Positions 55,801 through 64,000 of a DNA stretch of 64,000 bases are shown piece after piece. Numbering within the stretch: position 1 is the stretch's first letter; every line of letters starts with the position of its first letter. The position numbers and the translations under genes were made by a program. The stretch comes from Haliclona indistincta. Its lineage: Eukaryota; Porifera; Demospongiae; Haplosclerida; Chalinidae. The stretch lies in assembly GCA_964017065.1 (NCBI GenBank), contig OZ024783.1, positions 13,700,040 to 13,764,039 on the forward strand, read 5' to 3'. Under the pieces are notes generated by a model, which saw nothing but the letters and a program-made list of their open reading frames with translations, did not search any database and was not told the origin of the DNA.

Positions 55801-58800
55801 GAGCTACTCCAAACAGCAAGAGAGTGACCATCAACCTCAAGAATCAGCTAGCCCGACTCACAGGAAAGCGAATCCCTATTCCTCTTCCATCCTTCTCTTT
55901 AACAAACATTGCGGCAACCGGACAATTTGATCTCATAAAAGGAGGATTAGCTACGATTATCATCAGTGGTTCTATCGGAAGAAACAACGTACATGCTATA
56001 TTTCAGAAACCACTGAAGGCAGGACGGTTTACTGGTGCTTTTGCGGCTGAATTTGGTCCCATCAGGCTAGCTAACATCATCAGAAAGACTACTCAAGTGG
56101 ATGTTTCGAGAGTACCATTCTTTGGTACCCTTACCATTCCACGGCTTGGTGTGACAGTAGCCTCTGAATACATCACCAGTTCTCTGCTGCCTGTTGTCTT
56201 TTGTAAACAAGGACTTCTCCAAAACACCGGTGTCACAATCCCAAAGGGGCTTCAAGTCTTCTTTACCATGCACTTAAAAGGAAATAAAGTGCCCATCAGA
56301 ATGTCCAAGTTCAAGTCTTTCATGACTTTTGGAGTTATCGGAAAAGGTCGACTGCCAATTGGAGCTCTTTTAACAGCTGCAAGAGTAAACATTCGCTCTC
56401 TTCCTTTAATTCGAGGAGTAAAAGACATTTTCAAGATGCAGGTTACCTACTTCTCTTTGGACACAACTTCCAAGCAACTATCTCTAGACACACACTACCC
56501 AGGCACTCTCAAATTTTTCAAAGGCTATATCGCCATTACAAACCCAACCATGAAGATAAATGCAATCCTCAAACGAAATCTAAAACTGAGTCTAGAAGTT
56601 GATGGAGCGATGAAAATTGCAAACCATGAACATGAAATTACAATAACCAGAGATCCTTCCACAAAGAAGTACGTGCTGAGGGCTTCTTTCAAGACTATTC
56701 CCATTTCAGACATCATTAATCAATTCTCAGCTAAAATTCTACCGAGAGCATTTCAAAGAATTCTGAAAAAGTTCGTCCAATTCAGCATTCACAATGCTAA
56801 ACTGGTATTTCCTCTTGGATCAAAAAATCTTCAGCTCCACTTGTCCGGTACACCAGTCATTGGAGGGTACAAGACAGTCCACATGAGCGCTGTGATGATT
56901 CGTCATGGCGGTAAGACGCAGCTCATAGAGGGCCTCCAGTTCGGTAAAGTGAGTCTCGCAAATCTTCTTTACAAGATCACACGAAAAAATCTCCGAAGCA
57001 TTGCCATTTTGAACCAGGAACTTGAGGCTAGTATAATAATCTCTCCAGTTACTCTTCATGGAGTTCGTCTTCATGGAAGCAAGTTGAAGGACATCAAAAT
57101 TGTAAAAGGAGTTTCTCTTCATGCTACTCTGAAGTGGCCTTCCAACTGTGCGCGGGACAAACTCTGTGCAATTGCACGGAGGAAACTTGGTCGAAATGCT
57201 AGACTGTCTCTGCAAGCATCAATACAGAGTACTTCATCTTTTATGCTGTCAGCAGGAGTGTCAAATTTTAACTTAGGAAGAGGTGTAGTCTTGCAGCGAG
57301 CTGCTCTACAGATTCGAGTTGGAAAAAGAAGCTCTTATGGTATCGAGGGAACAATTCACCTTAGGAAATATGGAATAACTTTGTCCGCTGGGCTCCGAGT
57401 TGGCACAAGAGGACTCGTCCTGCAAGGAAACATGCAAGGATGCTGGAAGAGATCATTTGGAATCAAATGGCTGGCCATCTGCAACCTTCATCTCCTCACT
57501 GCAGTACAACCAGGAGGACTTCTAGCAATGGAGATTGGAGGAGAGGTCAGAATAGGCAATCCTTCTTGTGTCGCACGTCCTCTGACAGCTCTGGGATACT
57601 TTGGAGTAGACCAGCTCAATGCAGACAACAACTTCTACTATGTACAGCTGAAGAACAAAGTGACAATGGGTACTGTACTTCAAGCATTCTGCATCAGATT
57701 CCGTCTACCTCGTCCTTTGGCTGACAGTGGATTTCCAAAAGGCTTTTTGTCCTCTTACTCTCCAATTGGCAAGGAACTTCCAAAAGTAGGCATCAAGATT
57801 TCGCCGGGATTCAGACTCAAAGGCACCATCAATATTCTCGGTCTTGAAGCTCATGCTGATGTGACTCTTAGCTTACCGAAGGGAATTAACATGAAAATCG
57901 CTCTTTCACCATTGAGAATTGGAGGAGGGCTTCTTCAAATGTATGCTTCCAGTAGTGACCGATCACGCGGACCATTCCTCATTGTCAACATTGATCCACC
58001 TAAAAAGAAGACAGAGCTTCATGCCAGTGGGTTTGTTTCTGTGCTGGGTATTCAAGCAGGGGCTATGCTGAAAATATCTGACAAGCAATACGAGTACTTG
58101 ATTCATGGAAAGTTTTTGCATTTGTTCCAGGCTAGGCTGCACATTACTGCCAAATATGGTAACTTAAAGCAAGCAGGATTCCGTGTGCGTGGTTACTTGA
58201 AAAACGATTTGTTTGCTTTCATCCGTAACAAGATAAAGAAAGGACTTCAATCAGCTTCTCAGGCTGCTAGAAAGGCCATTGACAGCGCAAAGAGAAAAGT
58301 TAATTCTCAAAAAGCTAAATTTGACAATGCAAACAGGAAGCTAGAAGATGCCAAGCGTAGGATTGACAAGGCTAGAGGAGTACTCAATCGTGCTAAAGGA
58401 ATCTTTGATGGCTGGCAGCGAAAGATTAATCATCTCTGTCGACCAAGACACTGTGGCAGCCGAAGATGTGAGTTATGTTTTTGTGTACTTATGTGCGGTG
58501 GGCATGCGTAAGTATACGTAACTGAGAACCATGCTGGTTGTCAAATTTTTGTCAATTCTGAATTGCATAATTCATGTTTGCCTTTTAATGTACTTACGCT
58601 TAATTTGAGGAATTACAATAATATAAATCTCTTTTAATTTTAGTTTGCTGGAGGTGCAGGCAGGGAAGTCATTGCAGAAAAGTATGGAGAAGTCGAATTT
58701 GTGTTCCAAGATTTGTGAAATGCTGCAGAAACGTCAGAGATCGTGTGTGCGAAGCATTTAACTGGGGCTGTCAGAAGACTCGTAGAGCTGTCTCAAAAAG

Positions 58801-59200
58801 TTTTGCAATAGCAAAGAGAGGCCTTGACCAAAGCAAACATGTCTTCAACGCAGCGAAAGCTGTACTCAGTGGAGCTCAACGAGTGGTCAGCATTAGCAAA
58901 CGGTCTCTTGATATCGCAAACCATTTCCTCGAAGGAGTGTACAAGGTACATCAAGCTGGTGTAAAGTCTATCTCAGCTTTGAGTTCATTCGCAACCAAAG
59001 GAATGTTTGAAATACGAGAGATGTCTTTCGATGTGGGTCTAAGTACAGCCGGAACCGGTCACTTCAAGGTTTCTGTCACGGCTAGCCTGTTTGGAAAAAT
59101 CAAGCAATTCTCCATTGGTATAAACCTCAAGGACCTCACCTCTTTTGTGAAGAAAATTGGAGAGCGTATGATTCACGGCCTCAAGAAATTCATCCGTTAG
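52891..59200 (+). CDS. Secreted DNA/RNA non-specific endonuclease fused to a very large unknown domain
   Basis: Twelve exons: 52891-53223, 53281-53341, 53391-53602, 53654-53771, 53831-53911, 53965-54058, 54114-54231, 54286-54483, 54545-54794, 55132-55215, 55279-58467 and 58644-59200. They total 5295 bases (1764 residues) with all phases consistent. A signal peptide (MAVLAQLVPVLLVGVVSCF) precedes an acidic repeat region (EEQFMTE). The nuclease domain follows: FRRDPVVPARM, SGYVRGHHAAA with the catalytic His of the DRGH motif though Asp is Val, SNMAPQHALHNQ with the metal-binding Asn, and VPSEFYKLLFW. Four acidic decapeptide repeats (SEDDIDD) then lead to about 1,000 residues of beta-rich, Leu/Ile-rich sequence I cannot name. 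It ends in a Lys/Ala helical segment and a Cys-rich patch. EndoG-type enzymes cut DNA and RNA with a metal ion. The role may be extracellular or lysosomal defence or digestion (inference). Confidence 0.88.
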
Positions 59201-59429
59201 ACTGGACAGTATCAAGTCATAGCTAGTTTCGTAGTATCACAGCAGTGTAGCTGCTGTTCAGTCAGTTCAATAGAACGTGTTAGAACAGTCATGTAGAGCT
59301 AGCCCTCTCAATTTGTGCTTGAGTGATACTTGCATTGTTAGATATTTCATTTTGCTGCTTATTAGATCTTGTGAATAACGTATTTGAGAAATGGACTCTT
59401 GTACACCTGATAATGCTGGTCATGCAGTG

Positions 59430-59620
59430 CTTGCATAAACTTTCAGCCGGTCTATGTCTTAAATCACATATCTGCTGACCCCATCATGCTTTTTTCACCT
59501 CGTCACTACTGAGTTCACTTATCACACAGTGGCATGCTCCTCATAAAAATAGACTGTTTTCGCATGAACCAGCTGATTTTCATTTAATGTATCATCAGCT
59601 GTGCAATGAATGAATAAATG
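59430..59620 (+). pseudogene. 3' fragment of a third membrane-protein cassette copy
   Basis: CTTGCATAAACTTTCAG, TCTATGTCTTAAA and CCATCATGCTTTTTT match the last codons and 3' flank of the membrane protein genes at about 43460-43660 and 48358-48520, including the later GTATCATCAGCTGTGCAAT. A few indels are present. Only the end of the gene remains. Confidence 0.75.
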
Positions 59621-60560
59621 CCTTCCTATGGATACTGTAGGTAACTTAAGAATGTTTGTACACTATAGAGCATTTTCAGAACAGGCAAGAATAAGTCATG
59701 AGATCCTCCACATAATATCATTTTCAATGATGCAGCTACATTGAAGACGGCTTATAATTCTTATGAGTGAAGATACAGTGTGATGTATATGCATCCGTTT
59801 AATAGCAGTTTAAGAAAATGTCGAGTTAATTAAGCTGCTGCATGGATCTACATGTAAACCTTTGTCCTTGTGAGTGAGTGCAGCGTGAGCTCAAGTGGTA
59901 GACACACATTTGCTGGTATTCTATATCCTAGTTAGGACATAATGCATAACCATATATAATTTTGAGAAAACCAAGACCCTTATTATCAGAAGCATTGTCA
60001 TCTACAGTTTTTATTAGCACGAAATCTGTGCCATGCATCATTAATTTTATTAAAGGCTTGATGCAACCAGCTATACTGTTCTATTCACTATAAACACGTA
60101 CATCGTCTCGGTCAGTTTTCTTCAGCAAATACAATCTATTCGCACGAGTAGCTAGGGCGGGTTTCAGTCTGACTAAATTCATCTGCAGATTATTCTGGCT
60201 TGTTGGATTGGTAACTTCACATATGTTACAGCTTCCACAATGAGAACCCTATCACACAATGGCTCTAGGTGTTATTTTAGAGCTTGGTAATACAAAAAGA
60301 AAGGAATTCAGATTGGTGCTTGTCACACCGCATAAAATATGGCTGTTTTTAATACTTTCATTTTCTATAAACTGTAGCATGCAGTATAATCCAAAAATGA
60401 CAATTACACACAGTAAACAAACTGAAACTGACCAAAAACAGATACATAAAGTTTGCCGGATTGAAATAAATAAATTCCAGGCTAAGCAATAGCTATTATA
60501 ATAAAATAGTTTAATACCGTGAGTTTGCATGGAAAGTGCATGAACACTGTGACATAATTG
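59621..60560. other. Intergenic, no gene seen
   Basis: AT-rich sequence between two cassette fragments. Short frames at about 60250-60530 on both strands have no recognisable content. Confidence 0.5.
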
Positions 60561-60564
60561 ATTA

Positions 60565-61018
60565 AATTATAAGAAAACCAATGTTTCAAGTTTCTCAAAT
60601 CATAAACCAGGATATGAACACTTCACTTGTCACCACGGAGTAGTGAATCAGATACAGTAGATTTTTTTAGTCGTTCAGAGAAACCTCTACCTACAGCAAA
60701 AGTTCCATGAACTACTGAAAATCTTTCAATTAAGAGAGGAAATCCACGTCGTGTAGCAAACCTTTTAAGAGATCTCTGTACTTTAGCATCGCTGCCTACA
60801 GCCTTCATGTAGCAATCGGGAATTATTAAACAAGAGAGTGTAGATTGCGAAGAGGAGGCACTTATCAAATTTATGCACTTACATATAGCTGAAGGTTTGA
60901 GATACTGTTGATGATAGAACTCATCATACACACCATAGTCAGGTTGCTTAGCGCAGTCTTTTATGATTACCGTGACCGGATGGATAAAAGCATCAAATTT
61001 TGCATGGATATGCTTCAA
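60565..61018 (-). pseudogene. 3' end of an NLR-type gene, inverted relic
   Basis: The reverse strand, ending at 60623, encodes the C terminus of the Death-NACHT family: YGVYDEFYHQ, IPDCYMKAVGSDA, HGTFAVGRGFSERLKK and SDSLLRGDK, all close to copies A and B. The match extends past the stop into the 3' flank (TTTGAGAAACTTGAAACATT). Homology fades upstream of about 60975. The NACHT and Death parts are absent, so this is a remnant, more diverged than A is from B. Confidence 0.8.
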
Positions 61019-61189
61019 GACCTACTTATTAATATTAGAAGGGGAGCCACCAAGAAACGTATTCACAGCAAAAGTTAAATCAATTTTTATGTAGTATTTT
61101 TTCACTATGGATTGCTAGGCTCTGATAAACAAGTATGGTGTTAATTCCATCAAATCACACTTATGTAATGCTAGTTTCTAGTTTCTGAA

Positions 61190-62432
61190 AGTGTCACATC
61201 TTACTCGAACCAGGCATGCTCACCAACTCACACTCTTGACCCTTCACAAGCTTCAACAGGAAGCTTTTGCCAAATTTGAAGGTAACTCATCTGCTGATGA
61301 TTGGAGAAAGGAGATGGTCAAAAGAAGCCCGACCATCATGTTTTGGGACCTTGTTATGAGGTACGAAACCCTCATTTTAATTTTTATTAGAGCTCACAGA
61401 GAGAGAAACTTCTCTCTTTACGTGGAAGTCTTGGAGAAATTAACCCCACTTTTTTTGCCATATAGATCACGTCAATTATTCGAGGTGGATGCCTGTCCAC
61501 ATTCGAGATATGAAGGCTTTACCAAACTCTATCAAAGATGAGTTTGAGAATCAAGGCCACTGGGTACTGTCTAAAACCAACAACTTGTTCTCTTCTATTC
61601 CTCTTGACCAGGCCCATGAGCAAGAAAATGCTTATGTTAAGAGTTCTAGCGGTTGCATAGGTCTTACAGAGAATCCATGCAATAGCATTCAGGCGTTGGA
61701 TGCTATCAGGATCAGAGCTGGTTCGGTTGCAGCAGCAATTTGAGAGGGAATACTTTCTTAATGATGACCCAGAGAACCCAAAGTATTTTCAAAATCATGA
61801 GCTGGGCTTTGCAACACAGAAAACTTTCCAGCAGCAGGTGAGAAGTCTATTCCAGGCAGTTCAAAAAATGGGGAACCCTTTCTAAGACGATTTCCCTGAG
61901 CTGATCAAACTTGACAGTCGCAATTGTGTGGATGAATCAGTGGTGACTGCTCTGCGTTCCTTGGAGGACAAGGGTATCAGACAATACCAAGATTTTGTTA
62001 AAAATGTACTTGAGGATTGCACTCGTCCTATTCATGACCCTATCAAGAAGAACAAACTTGCTCTCTTCAAAAGGCCTCAGCCTAAAGCAATCTCAAAGTC
62101 AGGCAAGAAAATCAAAGTCCTTCAAAACAATGTGGCACTATTTGGTCAGTTGTACGTCTCAATGCAAAGTCGTAATGCTGACTTGTAAGAATTTTTTGCT
62201 CACGAAATTCAACCGTTTCCACCCTCCTTGTCAGATTTTGGCAAACTCCATTTACCAAACACAAAGTCTGACCTCTTAAAGTGTTTTGAAGAACCAGAAG
62301 AACTTGAGCCCCCTTTGAACTATGACTGCATAGTGCTGGATGGTGCTGTTATTGTCCACGTATTACCGACAACTGAGGCCAGTACTTTTTGTGAGTATGC
62401 AGACAAGATCTTCATTCCTTATCTTAAAGTAA
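61190..62432 (+). pseudogene. Dead copy of a multicopy invertebrate element-like gene
   Basis: Several frames read as one damaged protein of unknown function: MPVHIRDMKALP, SSIPLDQAHEQENA, MLSGSELVRLQQQF, FATQKTFQQQV, DESVVTALRSLEDKG, HDPIKKNKLALF, VLQNNVALFGQLY and SDFGKLHLPNTKSDLLKC. Breaks: a frame change near 61500; a small insertion near 61680; TAA at about 61883; TAA at about 62186. The 3' end is cut by the MITE starting at 62428. Proteins with these blocks are abundant and repetitive in cnidarian and other invertebrate genomes (recollection), suggesting a mobile origin. Confidence 0.65.
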
Positions 62433-62945
62433 AGTAAAAAATCTTTAATAAAAAAACTGAAAAGTGTAGGGATGACTCTTAAAAAAGGAAAGGAACAAGA
62501 TGGGATGATGCTTGCAAAATTAAAGGAACAAGATGGAATAATGCTTGCAAATGTAAAAGTCCCAAGTATCCCTACATCAGCGGCTTGCAGCGACGACGTG
62601 CTACTGACAAATGCGGAATCCTCTTTTACAACTGTCAACTACTTCATCGGACTGCGTCCTCCTAAACACAGATATCTCTATAGTTATTTACAACCGTCAA
62701 TTACTTCATCGGACTGCGTCCTCCAAACACAGATACCTCTAGTTATTTACAACCGTCAATTACTTCATCGGACTGCGTCCTCCTTCAAGCCGCTGATGTA
62801 GGGATACTTGGGACTTTTACATTTGCAAGCATTATTCCATCTTGTTCCTTTAATTTTGCAAGCATCATCCCATCTTGTTCCTTTCCTTTTTAAGAGTCAT
62901 CCCTACACTTTTCAGTTTTTTTATTAAAGATTTTTTACTTTACTT
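62428..62945. mobile_element. 518-base MITE with 160-base terminal inverted repeats
   Basis: Arms at 62428-62587 and 62786-62945 are almost perfect reverse complements, running from AGTAAAGTAAAAAATCTTTA through GGAACAAGATGG twice to CCTACATCAGCGGCTTG. The interior holds three direct repeats of about 56 bases containing ACTTCATCGGACTGCGTCC. It interrupts or abuts the 3' end of the damaged element-like gene. Confidence 0.9.
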
Positions 62946-63661
62946 GTTCCTGTTACTTTTTTGATCACTATCAGTTTGAACTTATTAGTTGTATTCTATG
63001 TTAGATGTTATTTCATTTTGACAACTCTGTGAGCAGCAGTTACTCAGTAGTCTAGCAGATGTGAACATACACAGGGTCTTGAGAGTAAGGAGTGCATGTG
63101 GTTTAAATGTTTAATAAATTATTACCAATCACAAGAATAATCATTCAATGAAAGGTTTAAAATAGTTAAAGAGGTTGAGGACACAGACAGCATAATGTCA
63201 AGTCCAGGTATGATTTGACAACATGATACTTGCTAGTATTGTAATGGATGAAGAAGAGACTGGCACTAGTACTGATGCTGCAAGCCTAAATAGTAGGAGC
63301 ACGCCTTGAATCTTGTTGATGTCAATATCACACTCACAGAGGTTTCTAGTCCTTTACAACTTACGATGCGTTGTGTAGGAACCTTACTGTGCGTAGAATC
63401 TTGCCGCCGGTAAACTAGACTAGACTGCCGGACTACTCAAGTTGTCCACATCGTGTGAGTCAGCTTTAACCCGCCATCTGAAGCTTTAACGAACAGATCA
63501 GTGTTACTTAGGGTATAGTACTGGTCTAGACACATTTTCGTACCTCTGGCTTGCGCGCTGAAGCGTCCAGAGCAGAGACAAAACGCAGTACCGATCGAGA
63601 TAGCTGCAAAACTGATGTGGGCGGAGTTAATGATAAGGGCGACAAGAGGGTTAATTATTTA
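62946..63661. other. Intergenic, no gene seen
   Basis: AT-rich, then more GC-rich from about 63390, as might precede a promoter. No supported coding sequence, and no clear TATA box. Confidence 0.45.
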
Positions 63662-63748
63662 ATGGCGTCTTCAGTCCAAAACGGTCCAAAAGCCATGTTT
63701 TTCAAGGATTACTCGCTTCTGGTAGTGTTTGATGCCTATCTAAGAAGT
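63662..63748 (+). CDS. Possible first coding exon of an unidentified gene
   Basis: ATG at 63662 opens MASSVQNGPKAMFFKDYSLL and continues to a consensus donor AAGAA|GTAAGT at 63749. The frame also continues upstream to a TTG without ATG. Only 29 residues, so the product is not recognisable, and no following exon can be fixed in the window. Confidence 0.35.
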
Positions 63749-63827
63749 AAGTGCACTATTCCAGATAGATAAAAGTGCAATTGTGCAGGTTTGGTAGTGA
63801 TTCGTTAACTCAGGACAGCGCTAGGCT

Positions 63828-63868
63828 CGTTGAAAGAAGAAGAAAGAAAGAAAGAAAGAAGAAAGAAG
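63828..63868. repeat. AAAG microsatellite
   Basis: GAAGAAGAAAGAAAG units immediately before an ATG at 63869 that opens MNKSRGRRFQFTTLETSAG and runs to a possible donor CAAAG|GTATTT at about 63938. This could be an alternative first exon of the same or another gene; support is weak. Confidence 0.6.
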
Positions 63869-64000
63869 ATGAACAAATCGCGTGGGCGGCGATTTCAGTT
63901 CACCACTTTAGAAACGTCTGCCGGCTTCGCCAAAGGTATTTTCATGCTCAGAACAATCGTCTGATTAATCCTAGATGCCTGGAATCTCGAGCAACGCTAA

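Noticed and set aside
56820..57215. Reverse-strand 131-residue frame within the large nuclease-fusion exon
   Set aside because: Antisense to an intact coding exon, and without recognisable content.

Overview
The window reads as animal nuclear DNA, most likely from a demosponge such as Amphimedon queenslandica (inference). Genes are split by short introns, often 40 to 80 bases, with GT-AG borders. The sequence is AT-rich and full of miniature inverted-repeat elements. The gene set includes a Death-NACHT receptor family in tandem, a giant ankyrin-Roc-COR-Death protein, a fibronectin-III receptor and a class C glutamate-receptor-like GPCR. No bacterial operon, ribosome binding site or CRISPR array is present.

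Layout. 1-10669 (+): an ABCC/MRP-type transporter cut off at its 5' end by the window edge. One of its introns is swollen to about 5.8 kb by nested mobile elements, including a large palindromic foldback element whose centre carries a 200-N assembly gap. 11917-15150 (-): single-pass receptor with five FN3 exons, with a decayed copy just upstream. 16434-17681 (+): intronless RSAD1/HemW-like radical SAM gene. 18686-22074 (+): metabotropic glutamate receptor-like GPCR. 22283-29019 (-): SLC35F1/F2-type transporter of seven exons. 29515-30110: relic of a ROCO gene. 30953-40049 (+): giant ROCO protein with about 60 ankyrin repeats arranged in near-identical 408-base units, then Roc, COR and Death. 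42479-51640: a roughly 4.9 kb tandem duplication. Each copy holds a membrane protein gene with an LRAT/NlpC-P60-like sequence signature, followed about 290 bases later by a Death-NACHT (NLR-type) gene. The upstream copy has a nonsense codon in its NLR; the downstream copy has lost the start of its membrane protein gene. 52891-59200 (+): a 12-exon gene for a secreted protein joining a DNA/RNA non-specific endonuclease (EndoG-like) to a very large domain I do not recognise. 59430-61020: remnants of a third copy of the membrane-protein/NLR cassette. 61190-62432: dead copy of a multicopy invertebrate element-like gene, cut by a 518-base MITE. 63662 onward: possible first exon of a gene running off the window.

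Themes. From about 29.5 kb to 61 kb the window is an innate-immunity-like neighbourhood: expanding and decaying Death-domain receptors, a co-duplicated membrane protein and a secreted nuclease fusion. The two most interesting candidates for an undescribed system are the repeated membrane-enzyme plus NLR cassette, with accelerated divergence confined to the Death domain, and the nuclease fused to a novel domain of about 1,000 residues. Exon models for the FN3 receptor, the SLC35F gene and the nuclease gene were checked by splice phase, and each sums to an exact multiple of three. All protein names rest on motif reading, not on database searches.
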